DNA from: JAEUPI01 sp046348365
GTDB taxonomy: Bacteria > Pseudomonadota > Gammaproteobacteria > Burkholderiales > Burkholderiaceae_C
NCBI GenBank assembly: GCA_046348365.1
Contig: JAXMEL010000004.1
Coordinates: forward strand, 186,001 to 250,000
Direction of reading: 5' to 3'
DNA: 64,000 nt
Shown here one piece after another: positions 53,324 through 64,000 of this stretch. The first letter of the stretch is position 1; the number at the start of each line of letters is the position of its first letter. The position numbers and the translations under genes were made by a program. A model generated the notes under the pieces. It saw only the letters and a program-made list of their open reading frames with translations. It made no database searches and was not told where the DNA came from.

Positions 53324-54493
53324 CTAGAGTTCTTCGATCCGCTGCGGCGGGAAGGTGTCCCACCCCAGGCAGCCGGGGCATTGCCAGAAGTGCTGCTGCG
53401 CCTCGAAGCCGCAGGCCGCGCAGCGGTAGCGGCGCAGCGGCCGCGCCGCGCGCGCGACCGCGTCGCGCACGCCGCGCAGGGCCGGCTCGCGCTCGGCGTC
53501 GTCGAGCGTGTTCAGCACCTCGAGCGCGGCCGACAGCGACGGCTGCTGCTGCAGCAGTGCGCGCGCACGCGTGGTGGCCGCGCTTGCCGCGTCGCTGGCG
53601 CTGCGCGCCTCGTCGAGCCGCCTCAGCGCGGCCAGCAGGTCGGTGCTGGGCTGCTGCTCGTGGCGGCGCTGGAACAGCTCGCGCGCGGCATCGGCGCGGC
53701 CGCCGGCGAGCGCGGCGCCGGCCATCTCGTCGGCCACCAGCGTGAGCATCGCGGGGGCGACGGCGATCAGCTCGGCGTAGCGGGCGTAAGCTGCGGCCGC
53801 GTCACCGGCCTGTTGGGCGCGGCGCGCCGCCATCAGCAGCGGGCGCGGCGCCTGCGGCGCGATGCGGCGGGCCTGGGCGAGCGCGTCGTCGGCCTCGCTC
53901 GCGTTGCCCTGCGCGGCCGCCTGTTGCGCGATCTCGCACCAATGGTGCGCGATGCGCGTCGCATACGAGCCGGTGCCGCTGGCTTCGAGCTGCGTGGCCA
54001 GCGCGGCCGCGGCGCGCCAGTCGCGCGCACGCTCGGCCAGCGAGAGCCGCGCCAGCCGCGCCTCGAGCTCGTAGGCCGTGCCTTCGAGCGCCTCGTAGGC
54101 CGAATCGGCGCGGTCGAGCAGGCCGGCTTTCACGAAGTCCTGCGCCAGCGCGTGCTGGGCGCGCGCGCGTTCGGCGGCGGGCAGGTCGCCGCGCTGCAGC
54201 AGGTGCTCGTGCACGCGCACCGCGCGCTCGAACTCGCCGCGGCGGCGAAACAGGTTGCCGAGCGCGAAGTGCAGCTCCACCGTGTCGGGGTCGCTCTGCA
54301 CGGCCTCGATGAAGGCGTCGATGGCCTTGTCGTGCTGCTCGTTGAGCAGCAGGTTGAGGCCCTTGAAGTAGGCCTTGGGTGCGGCGCGGTCGGCGCGCCG
54401 GCCCTGGCGGATGTCGAGGCGCGATGCCGCCCAGCCGAGCGCGAAGGCCACCGGCAGCCCGATCAGCAGCCACTGCAGGTCGAATTCGAACAT
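53324..54493 (-). CDS. lapB: Lipopolysaccharide assembly protein LapB (YciM)
   Basis: 389 residues. One N-terminal membrane helix (LLIGLPVAFALGWAAS), a row of about nine TPR units and a C-terminal rubredoxin-like zinc site, CAACGFEAQQHFWQCPGC. LapB with FtsH controls LpxC turnover and so balances LPS against phospholipid. Directly follows lapA by 15 bp; its position beside waaC fits the role. Confidence 0.95.
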   Translation of the reverse strand: MFEFDLQWLLIGLPVAFALGWAASRLDIRQGRRADRAAPKAYFKGLNLLLNEQHDKAIDAFIEAVQSDPDTVELHFALGNLFRRRGEFERAVRVHEHLLQRGDLPAAERARAQHALAQDFVKAGLLDRADSAYEALEGTAYELEARLARLSLAERARDWRAAAALATQLEASGTGSYATRIAHHWCEIAQQAAAQGNASEADDALAQARRIAPQAPRPLLMAARRAQQAGDAAAAYARYAELIAVAPAMLTLVADEMAGAALAGGRADAARELFQRRHEQQPSTDLLAALRRLDEARSASDAASAATTRARALLQQQPSLSAALEVLNTLDDAEREPALRGVRDAVARAARPLRRYRCAACGFEAQQHFWQCPGCLGWDTFPPQRIEEL

Positions 54494-54508
54494 CGGCGCC
54501 GCTCGACC

Positions 54509-54829
54509 TCAAAGGCCTTCGCGCGGCGGATGCTCGAGCGCGAGGTCCGACGGCGAGCCGGTGCTCGGGCCGGCGACGGCCGGGGCCGGCACGGCCGGCG
54601 TGCGGGCCTGGCGCTGCGCGGTGCGGCGATGCCGCCACCAGCGCGGCACCATCGCCAGCACGCCGAGCGCCACGCCGGCGGCGAAGGCGACCAGCACCAC
54701 GATCACCTGCGGCGCCTGCCAGCTGGCGCCGAAGAACCAGTGGATGGTCACGCTCTGCTGGTTGTTCAGCGCGAAGGCGAACAGCGTGAAGAAGACGAGA
54801 GCGCGGATCAGCCAGGTCAGGATGCGCAT
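54509..54829 (-). CDS. lapA: Lipopolysaccharide assembly protein LapA (YciS)
   Basis: 106 residues with two membrane helices (WLIRALVFFTLFAFALNNQQSV and PQVIVVLVAFAAGVALGVLAMV) and a hydrophilic tail. The NNQQSVTIHWFFG segment between them is a LapA hallmark. Encoded between ihfB and lapB as in many proteobacteria. Confidence 0.93.
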   Translation of the reverse strand: MRILTWLIRALVFFTLFAFALNNQQSVTIHWFFGASWQAPQVIVVLVAFAAGVALGVLAMVPRWWRHRRTAQRQARTPAVPAPAVAGPSTGSPSDLALEHPPREGL

Positions 54830-54842
54830 CGCGGGCGCACGC

Positions 54843-55181
54843 TCAGGCTGCGGTCGGCGTCGTGGATGCCGCTGCGGCGGCGTCGGGCGCGTCGGCCGGC
54901 AGCCGCAGGTCGACCGCTTCGCGCAGCGCCTTGCCGGGCTTGAAGTGCGGCACCAGCTTCTCGGGGATCGTGACCTGCTCGCCGCTGCGCGGGTTGCGGC
55001 CCAGGCGCGGCGGGCGGCGATTGACCGAGAAGCTGCCGAAGCCGCGGATCTCGATGCGGTGCCCGCGCGCGAGCGCATCGGTCATCGCATCGAGGATGGT
55101 CTTCACCGCGAACTCGGTGTCGCGCTGCGTCAGCTGCGCGAACCGCTCGGCGAGCCGGGCGACCAGGTCCGAACGCGTCAT
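54843..55181 (-). CDS. ihfB: Integration host factor beta subunit
   Basis: 112 residues, DNA-bending protein that pairs with IhfA. MTRSDLVARLAERFAQLTQRD, HRIEIRGFGSFSVNRRPPRLGRNPRSGEQV (the DNA-minor-groove arm) and FKPGKALREAVD are characteristic. A short acidic/Ala-rich C-terminal extension is present. Follows rpsA by 34 bp, the standard context. IHF is also used by some CRISPR systems for spacer integration, though mainly type I. Confidence 0.95.
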   Translation of the reverse strand: MTRSDLVARLAERFAQLTQRDTEFAVKTILDAMTDALARGHRIEIRGFGSFSVNRRPPRLGRNPRSGEQVTIPEKLVPHFKPGKALREAVDLRLPADAPDAAAAASTTPTAA

Positions 55182-55215
55182 GGCGTCGAGGCGGCTCGGG
55201 GCCGGGCGGCGGGCC

Positions 55216-56934
55216 TCACTCCTTCTGGTTGTCGAGCTTGGCCCGCAGCAGCGCGCCGAGGCTCGTCGTGCCGGCGGTCTCGCGCTCGTTGCTCTGCGCG
55301 AGGCGCTGCATCGCCTCTTGCTGGTCGGCCTGGTCCTTGGCCTTGATCGAGAGCTGGATCGAGCGCGTCTTGCGGTCGACGTTGACGATCATCGCGCTGA
55401 CCTCGTCGCCTTCCTTCAGCAGGTTGCGCGCGTCTTCCACGCGGTCGCGGCTGAGCTCGCTGGCGCGCAGGTAGCCCGTCACGTCGGCGTTGAGCTGGAT
55501 CTCGGCGCCGCGCGGGTCGACGCTCTTGACCGTGCCGCTGACCAGCGCGCCGCGGTCGTTGATCGTGACGTAGCTGGTGAACGGATCCTGGTCGAGCTGC
55601 TTGATGCCCAGGCTGATGCGCTCGCGCTCGATGTCGATGCCGAGCACGATGGCCTCGACCTCCTGGCCCTTCTTGTAGTTGCGCACGGCGGTCTCGCCGG
55701 GCTCGTGCCACGACAGGTCCGACAGGTGCACCAGGCCGTCGATGCCCTGCGCCAGGCCGACGAAGACGCCGAAGTCGGTGATCGACTTGATCGGGCCCTT
55801 GACCTTGTCGCCGCGCTTGACGCTGCCGGCGAACTCTTCCCACGGATTGGGCTTGCACTGCTTCATGCCGAGGCTGATGCGGCGCTTGTCCTCGTCGATC
55901 TCGAGCACCATGACCTCGACCTCGTCGCCCATCGACACCACCTTGCTCGGCGCGACGTTCTTGTTGGTCCAGTCCATTTCCGAGACGTGCACCAGGCCTT
56001 CGATGCCCGGCTCGATCTCGACGAAGGCGCCGTAGTCGGCGATGTTGGTGACCTTGCCGAACAGCCGCGTGCCGCTCGGGTAGCGGCGCGACACGCCGTG
56101 CCACGGGTCGTCACCGAGCTGCTTGAGGCCCAGCGAGACGCGGTTCTTCTCGGCGTCGAACTTCAGCACCTTGGCGGTGAGTTCCTGGCCGACCTGCACC
56201 ACCTCGGTCGGGTGGCGCACGCGGCGCCACGCCATGTCGGTGATGTGCAGCAGGCCGTCGATGCCGCCCAAGTCGACGAACGCGCCGTACTCGGTGATGT
56301 TCTTGACCACGCCGTGCACGATCGCGCCTTCGGTCAGCGTCTCGAGCAGCTTGGCGCGCTCCTCGCCCATGCTGGCCTCGACCACCGCGCGGCGGCTCAG
56401 CACCACGTTGTTGCGCTTGCGGTCGAGCTTGATGACCTTGAACTCCATCGTCTTGCCTTCGAACGGCGTCAGGTCCTTGACTGGGCGCGTGTCGATCAGC
56501 GAGCCGGGCAGGAAGGCGCGGATGCCGTTGACGAGCACCGTGAGGCCGCCTTTGACCTTGCCCGAGACGGTGCCGTTGACGAACTGGCCGGATTCCAGCG
56601 CGTTTTCCAGCGCCAGCCACGAGGCCAGGCGCTTGGCCTTGTCGCGGCTGAGGATGGTGTCGCCGTAGCCGTTCTCGATGGCGTCGATGGCCACCGACAC
56701 GTAGTCGCCGACCTGGACCTCGACCTCGCCCTGGTCGTTCTTGAATTCACCGATCGGAACATAGGCCTCGCTCTTGAGGCCGGCGTTGACCACCACGTGG
56801 TTGAAGTCGATGCGCACCACCTCGGCGGTGATGACCTCGCCGGCGCGCATCTCGCTGCGCTTCAGCGATTCTTCGAACAGGGCGGCGAACGATTCGCCGC
56901 CGCCGGTGGTGGTGGCGGATTGCAGTTGGGACAT
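55216..56934 (-). CDS. rpsA: 30S ribosomal protein S1
   Basis: 572 residues with six S1 (OB) repeats; motifs such as YGAFVDLGGIDGLLHITDMAW, YGAFVEIEPGIEGLVHVSEMDW and FGVFVGLAQGIDGLVHLSDLSW are separated by about 85 residues. Binds mRNA and aids initiation on structured leaders. AGGA seven bases before the ATG. It follows the aroA-cmk fusion by 161 bp. Confidence 0.97.
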   Translation of the reverse strand: MSQLQSATTTGGGESFAALFEESLKRSEMRAGEVITAEVVRIDFNHVVVNAGLKSEAYVPIGEFKNDQGEVEVQVGDYVSVAIDAIENGYGDTILSRDKAKRLASWLALENALESGQFVNGTVSGKVKGGLTVLVNGIRAFLPGSLIDTRPVKDLTPFEGKTMEFKVIKLDRKRNNVVLSRRAVVEASMGEERAKLLETLTEGAIVHGVVKNITEYGAFVDLGGIDGLLHITDMAWRRVRHPTEVVQVGQELTAKVLKFDAEKNRVSLGLKQLGDDPWHGVSRRYPSGTRLFGKVTNIADYGAFVEIEPGIEGLVHVSEMDWTNKNVAPSKVVSMGDEVEVMVLEIDEDKRRISLGMKQCKPNPWEEFAGSVKRGDKVKGPIKSITDFGVFVGLAQGIDGLVHLSDLSWHEPGETAVRNYKKGQEVEAIVLGIDIERERISLGIKQLDQDPFTSYVTINDRGALVSGTVKSVDPRGAEIQLNADVTGYLRASELSRDRVEDARNLLKEGDEVSAMIVNVDRKTRSIQLSIKAKDQADQQEAMQRLAQSNERETAGTTSLGALLRAKLDNQKE

Positions 56935-57095
56935 CGATTTTCCTGTGGCCGGGCTGTGACGGGAGGATTGGGGCCGGCCGGTGCGTGCAACCGAGGTTGC
57001 GGGTTGGTTGAACATGTCGCCGGCGCGGGCGGCGTCAGGGCTGACGCGGCGCTCCCGTGCCGACGGGCTTGTCGGCGCCCTCGGCGCGCGGCCGA

Positions 57096-59126
57096 TCAGG
57101 CCGATGCGTCGAAGGTGTTGCGCTCGCTCCACCACTGCAGCACACGATCGGCGGACTGCTCGATCGTGAGCGACGAGTTGTCGAGCAACTGCGCATCTTC
57201 GGCCGGCTTCAGAGGCGAGATGGCGCGTTGGCTGTCGCGCGCATCGCGCGCCTCGAGATCGGCGCGAAGAGTGTCGATGTTAGCCGAAATGCCCTTTGAA
57301 ATCAATTGCTTATGCCGCCGCTCGGCGCGCATGGCGGCGCTCGCGGTGAGGAACACCTTGAGCGGCGCGTCGCGGAACACCACGCTGCCCATGTCGCGCC
57401 CGTCGGCCACCAGGCCCGGCACGCGCCGGAACGACAGCTGCAGCGCGTGCAGCGCCTGCCGCACGGCGGGCAGCGCCGACACCTGCGAGGCCATCACGCC
57501 CACGGCCTCGGCGCGGATGGCCTCGGTCACGTCGTCGCCGTCGAGCGCGATGCGATCGCCCGAGAAGCGCAGCGCCAGGCGGCTCGCCACGCGCGCCAGC
57601 GCCGGCGCATCGTCGGCCGCGATGCCCTGGCGCAGCGCGGCCAGCGCGGTGGCGCGGTACAGCGCGCCCGAGTCGAGCTGGTGCCAGCCGAGCCGCGCCG
57701 CGATCACCGCGGCCAGCGTGCCCTTGCCCGACGCGGTCGGCCCGTCGACGGTGATCACCGGGACGTCGCTCGCGTCGGCCTGCACCACCGAGAACAGCGT
57801 CTCGAAGTAGTCGGGGAAGGTCTTGGCCACGCAGCGCGGATCGAGGATGCGCATCGGCTGCGCCGCGCCGGCCAGCGGATTGAGCGCCGCCAGCGACAGG
57901 CACATCGCCATGCGGTGATCGTCGTAGGTGCGAAACGCCGCGCGCCGCCACGCCTGCGGCGGCTCGACCTCGATGAAGTCGGCGCCGTCGGTCACGCTCG
58001 CGCCCACCCGGCGCAGCTCGGCGGCCATGGCGGCGATGCGGTCGGTCTCCTTCACGCGCCAGCTGCCGATCTGCGTCAGCCGCGTGCGGCCGCTGGCGAA
58101 GAGCGCCATCGCGGCCAGCGTCATCGCCGCGTCGGGAATGTGGTTGCAGTCGATCGTCACGGCCTTCAGCGGCCAGGCGCCGCGGCGCACCTCGATCCAG
58201 CCCGGGCCGCCGTTGACCGCCGCACCCATCGCGCGCGCCGCATCGACGAAGCGGATGTCACCCTGGATCGAGTCGAGCCCCACGCCCTCGATGCGCAGCG
58301 GCGCGTCCACTGCGGCGATCGCGCCGGCGGCGATGAAGTACGACGCGGCCGACGCGTCGCCCTCGACGTGGATGCGCGCCGGTGCCGTGTAGCGGCTGCC
58401 GGCCGGGATCGTGAAGCGCGCGTAGCCGTCGCGCTGCACCGTGATGCCGAAGCGCTGCAGCAGCGCGAGCGTGATGTCGATGTAGGGCTTGGAGATCAGC
58501 TCGCCCTCGACCTCGATGTGCGTGGCGCGCGTGCCGCTCACCAGCGGCAGCGCGAGCAGCAGCGCGGTGAGGAACTGGCTCGACACGTCGCCGCGCACGC
58601 GGATCGGCGCGTCGATGCGCACCGCGCCGCCGGCCTGCCCGCGCAGGCGCAGAGGCGGATAGCCGTCGCGGCCGAGATAGTCCACCGTGCAGCCGAGCTG
58701 GCGCAGCGCGTCGACGAGGTCGCCGATCGGCCGCTCGTGCATGCGCGTCACGCCGGCCAGCTCGATCGTGCCGCCTTGTCGCGTGACCATCAGCGCCAGC
58801 GCCGCGGCGAGCGGGCGCATTGCGGTGCCGGCGTTGCCGAGGAAGAGCTTCAGCGGCCTGGCCACGACATCGGACTTCAACGTGCCGCCGATGCCCTGCA
58901 CGTGCAGCACCTCGCCCTCGCGTTCGAGGCCGCAGCCGAGCGCGGCGAGCGCATCGAGCATGACGCGCGTGTCGTCGCTGTCGAGCAGGTCGTGCACGGC
59001 GGTGCGGCCTTCGCTCAGGCCGGCCAGCAGCAGCACGCGGTTGGAGATGCTCTTGCTGCCGGGCAGGCGCACCGTGCCGGCTGCGCGCCGCAGCGGCGGC
59101 AGATCGAGGAACGCGATGTCGTACAT
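57096..59126 (-). CDS. aroA-cmk: Fused 3-phosphoshikimate 1-carboxyvinyltransferase / cytidylate kinase
   Basis: 676 residues, two enzymes in one chain. Residues 1 to about 440 are EPSP synthase: LPGSKSISNRVLLLAGL, LFLGNAGTAMRPL, and the catalytic aspartate region DCNHIPDAAMTLA with VKETDRI. After a linker the cytidylate kinase starts at about 450: VITVDGPTASGKGTLAAVIAARLGWHQLDSGALYRA, then VADGRDMGSVVF and the R-rich lid. No stop or frameshift separates them, so this is a true fusion and joins shikimate synthesis with CMP phosphorylation. Lies 16 bp after tyrA and before rpsA, where separate aroA and cmk genes normally sit. Confidence 0.96.
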   Translation of the reverse strand: MYDIAFLDLPPLRRAAGTVRLPGSKSISNRVLLLAGLSEGRTAVHDLLDSDDTRVMLDALAALGCGLEREGEVLHVQGIGGTLKSDVVARPLKLFLGNAGTAMRPLAAALALMVTRQGGTIELAGVTRMHERPIGDLVDALRQLGCTVDYLGRDGYPPLRLRGQAGGAVRIDAPIRVRGDVSSQFLTALLLALPLVSGTRATHIEVEGELISKPYIDITLALLQRFGITVQRDGYARFTIPAGSRYTAPARIHVEGDASAASYFIAAGAIAAVDAPLRIEGVGLDSIQGDIRFVDAARAMGAAVNGGPGWIEVRRGAWPLKAVTIDCNHIPDAAMTLAAMALFASGRTRLTQIGSWRVKETDRIAAMAAELRRVGASVTDGADFIEVEPPQAWRRAAFRTYDDHRMAMCLSLAALNPLAGAAQPMRILDPRCVAKTFPDYFETLFSVVQADASDVPVITVDGPTASGKGTLAAVIAARLGWHQLDSGALYRATALAALRQGIAADDAPALARVASRLALRFSGDRIALDGDDVTEAIRAEAVGVMASQVSALPAVRQALHALQLSFRRVPGLVADGRDMGSVVFRDAPLKVFLTASAAMRAERRHKQLISKGISANIDTLRADLEARDARDSQRAISPLKPAEDAQLLDNSSLTIEQSADRVLQWWSERNTFDASA

Positions 59127-59142
59127 GCGCGCAAGCGCGCGG

Positions 59143-60063
59143 CTAGCGTGAGCCGCCGCTGCCGCTGCTGCCGCCGCCGCGCTGAGAGCCGAGCTGCCAG
59201 TTGGCGCGCGCCTCGGCCGCGCTGCGGATCAGGTCTTCCAGCGCATCGGCATTGCCGTTCTTGATCACCAGCTCCATCGCGTCGAGCGTGCTGCGAAAGC
59301 GCGCCGACTGCTTGAGGATCTCCTCGCGGTTGGCCATCAGGATGTCGCGCCAGATCGTCGGGTCACTGGCCGCGATGCGCGTGAAGTCGCGGAACCCGGG
59401 GCCCGCCAGCGACAGGAAGTCGCGCCCCGCGGGCTGGTTGACCACCGCGGAGAAGTACGCGAAGGCCAGCAGGTGCGGCAGGTGGCTCACCGAGGCGAAC
59501 GCCGCGTCGTGGTTCTCCGGCGTCATGCGCAGCACCTGCGCACCCACCGCGGACCACACGTCGGTGGCCTTCTGCACCAGCTCGGGCGAGGTCTGCGGCA
59601 GCGGCGTGAGGATCACCTGCCGGCCGGCGTAGAGCGCGGCATCGGCGTTCTGCACGCCCGCCACTTCCTTGCCGGTGATGGGGTGTGCCGGCACGAAGGA
59701 GGGCACGCGGTCTTTCAGCGCGCGGCGCGCGGCGTCGACCACGTCGCGCTTGGTGGAGCCGACGTCCATGAACAGCACGCCGGGCTCCACCAGGTGGCGG
59801 ATGGCCTTGAACGTGACTTCGGTGGCTGCCACCGGCACCGCGATGAGCACGATGTCGGAGCCCGAGACGGCGAGCAGCGCCGACTCGGCAGCCACGTCGA
59901 TCACGCCCATGCGCTTGGCGCGTTCGGTGGTCGAGGGCGACTTGCTGTAGCCGACGACGCGCTTGACCAGCCCGCCGCGCTTGAGCGCGAGCGCGAACGA
60001 GCCGCCCATCAGGCCGCATCCGATCACGCCGAGCTGGTTGAACATGGTCGCTTGCGAAGGCAT
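59143..60063 (-). CDS. tyrA: Prephenate/arogenate dehydrogenase
   Basis: 306 residues. NAD-binding GVIGCGLMGGSFALALK, VGSTKRDVVDAAR and the catalytic histidine region PAHPITGKEVAGVQNAD define this family; a chorismate mutase domain is absent. The ATG at 60063 shares one base with the pheA stop (TGATG), which decides against the Met at 60045. The C-terminus is a Gly/Ser/Arg-rich tail. Confidence 0.95.
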   Translation of the reverse strand: MPSQATMFNQLGVIGCGLMGGSFALALKRGGLVKRVVGYSKSPSTTERAKRMGVIDVAAESALLAVSGSDIVLIAVPVAATEVTFKAIRHLVEPGVLFMDVGSTKRDVVDAARRALKDRVPSFVPAHPITGKEVAGVQNADAALYAGRQVILTPLPQTSPELVQKATDVWSAVGAQVLRMTPENHDAAFASVSHLPHLLAFAYFSAVVNQPAGRDFLSLAGPGFRDFTRIAASDPTIWRDILMANREEILKQSARFRSTLDAMELVIKNGNADALEDLIRSAAEARANWQLGSQRGGGSSGSGGSR

Positions 60064-61163
60064 CAGTGCACGTCGACCGGATAGGCGCCGAGCAGCTTGA
60101 AGTACGCGCAGGCCTCGCGCAGCTCACGCAGCGCCTTGCCCACCACCGGATCGTCGGGGTGGCCCTGGATGTCGATGTAGAAGAAGTACTCCCACTGGCC
60201 CGATCGCGCGGGCCGCGATTCCAGCCGCGACATCGACACACCATGCTTCTTCAGCGGCACCAGCATGTCGTGCACCGCGCCCGGCTTGTTCTCCACCGAC
60301 ACGATCAGGCTCGTGCAGTCGTGCCCCGAGGGCTTGGGCGTCGGCTGGCGCTGCGGATCGGCCACGATCGCGAAACGCGTGCGGTTGAGCGGGTCGTCCT
60401 GGATCGCCGGCGCCACCACGTGCAGGCCCCATTCGCTGCCGGCACGCTCGCTGGCAATGGCGGCCAGCGTCGGATCGAGGCTCGCCAGCCGCGCGCCTTC
60501 GGCGTTGCTCGCCACCGGGCGGCGCTCGGCATCGGGCAGGTGATGGCTCAACCAGGCGTGGCACTGCGCCAGCGCCTGCGGATGCGCGCACACCGCCTGG
60601 ATGCCCGGCACGGCGTTGTCCTTGCGCAGCAGGTTGTGGCGCACGAAGAGGCTTGTTTCGCCGACGATGGCGAGCTGCGTCGTCAGCAGCACGTCGAGCG
60701 AGCGTGCGACCACGCCCTCGGTGGAGTTCTCCACCGGCACGACGCCGAAGTCGGCGGCGCCGGCGCTGGTGGCGCGGAACACCTCGTCGATGTTGGCGCA
60801 GGGCACGGCCTGGATCGACGAGCCGAAGTAGCCCAGCGCCGCCTGTTCGCTGAAGGTGCCGGCGGGCCCCAGGTAGGCCACGCGCGTCGGCGTCTCGAGC
60901 GCGCGGCAAGCCGACATGATCTCGCGCCAGATCGGCGCGATGCTCTCGCGGCGCAGCGGCCCGGCGTTGGCGCGCTTGAGGCCGTCGATGACCTGCGCCT
61001 CGCGTTCGGGCCGGAAGGCCGACGAGCCTTCGCGCTTCTTGATCTCGCCCACCTGCTGGGCCAGCGCCGCGCGCCGGTTCAGCGCCGCTAGCAGTTCGCG
61101 GTCGATCGCATCGATGTGCTCGCGCAGGGCCAGCAGGTCGGGCGGGGCGGCGGGTTCGGCCAT
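60063..61163 (-). CDS. pheA: Bifunctional chorismate mutase / prephenate dehydratase
   Basis: 366 residues. AroQ-type mutase first (LLALREHIDAIDRELLAALNRRAALAQQVGEIKK), then dehydratase YLGPAGTFSEQAALGYFG, with VVPVENSTEGVVARSLDVLL, and a C-terminal ACT domain (TSLIVSVENKPGAVHDMLVPLKKHGVSMSRLESRP) for phenylalanine feedback. The Met at 61163 begins the conserved protein. A Met at 61259 would add 32 residues and overlap the gyrA stop (TAATG), so the longer form cannot be excluded. Confidence 0.94.
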   Translation of the reverse strand: MAEPAAPPDLLALREHIDAIDRELLAALNRRAALAQQVGEIKKREGSSAFRPEREAQVIDGLKRANAGPLRRESIAPIWREIMSACRALETPTRVAYLGPAGTFSEQAALGYFGSSIQAVPCANIDEVFRATSAGAADFGVVPVENSTEGVVARSLDVLLTTQLAIVGETSLFVRHNLLRKDNAVPGIQAVCAHPQALAQCHAWLSHHLPDAERRPVASNAEGARLASLDPTLAAIASERAGSEWGLHVVAPAIQDDPLNRTRFAIVADPQRQPTPKPSGHDCTSLIVSVENKPGAVHDMLVPLKKHGVSMSRLESRPARSGQWEYFFYIDIQGHPDDPVVGKALRELREACAYFKLLGAYPVDVH

Positions 61164-61258
61164 GGTGGGGTGCGACGATTCTCCCACGCGCGGCGCGATG
61201 CCGGCCGCGGCATCGTTGGCGATCGCCAGCGTTCTCGCCGGCGTCCCCACCGACGTCA

Positions 61259-63934
<2,676 letters not shown>

Positions 63935-64000
63935 GCGGGGGCGGCCATTGCGGCCGGCGAGGCGGGGGTGCGCGCGCGTGCGAAGCGCGGGGAGGGCGGG

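Overview
This 64 kb window reads as a chromosomal segment of a high-GC betaproteobacterium of the order Burkholderiales. The argument rests on gene order and sequence flavour, not on a 16S gene. The right end carries the betaproteobacterial block gyrA-pheA-tyrA-aroA/cmk-rpsA-ihfB-lapA-lapB beside lipopolysaccharide core genes. The middle carries rpsP-rimM-trmD-rplS, orn beside an M48 protease, and rpsT divergent from murJ. Most genes have strongly GC-rich third codon positions, and many neighbours overlap by ATGA or TGATG, which indicates heavy translational coupling. I saw no transposase, integrase, rRNA or tRNA gene.

Layout. 1-6.3 kb: 5'-truncated ettA, a periplasmic DsrE-like protein, a ROK sugar kinase, an M24B aminopeptidase and kynureninase. 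6.3-8.7 kb: kynB (with kynU, tryptophan to anthranilate) divergent from an aminobenzoate/benzoate-CoA ligase. 8.8-13.5 kb: a type II-C CRISPR-Cas locus (cas9, cas1, cas2). 13.5-17.4 kb: metallophosphoesterase, speD, argF, argD, rpsT. 17.5-27.1 kb: murJ, SirB1-like, AI-2E permease, hda, HAD phosphatase, pcnB, folK, deoxynucleoside kinase, DUF47 and pit. 27.1-35 kb: TM2 and GNAT proteins, rpsP-rimM-trmD-rplS, a Nudix enzyme, a CobD-like protein, rsgA, an M48 protease and orn. 35-45.5 kb: DUF2087 protein, FKBP, gluQ, a LysR/pirin pair, an alpha/beta hydrolase, dnaE, a secreted Pro-rich protein and a patatin. 45.5-53.3 kb: surface-polysaccharide island (two methyltransferases, two glycosyltransferases, DUF5672, two heptosyltransferases, DUF4254). 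53.3-64 kb: lapB, lapA, ihfB, rpsA, aroA-cmk, tyrA, pheA, gyrA. No gene-free stretch exceeds 300 bases; the longest is 8658-8921.

The most interesting region is the CRISPR locus. Cas9 keeps all its nuclease motifs, and Cas1 and Cas2 look intact. Upstream of cas9, and divergent from it, is a convincing tracrRNA gene (about 13449-13535) with its own promoter-like boxes and terminator. Its anti-repeat pairs over 22 consecutive positions (one a G-U wobble), with extensions on both sides, to a single 36-bp element at 8820-8855 beyond cas2. That element is followed within a few bases by an intrinsic terminator, and I found no second copy. The locus therefore looks like a complete type II-C machinery whose array is one repeat with no spacer. 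It could be an empty array, a collapsed assembly, or a Cas9-bound regulatory RNA like scaRNA that is read from the ligase gene.

A second unusual feature is an 80-nt structured element present twice, before the metallophosphoesterase (14296-14376) and before dnaE (40012-40091). In both copies a terminal hairpin, conserved through compensatory base changes, ends exactly at the downstream start codon. Tiny open frames chained by ATGA overlaps before hda and before the deoxynucleoside kinase extend the theme of unusual translation-coupling leaders.
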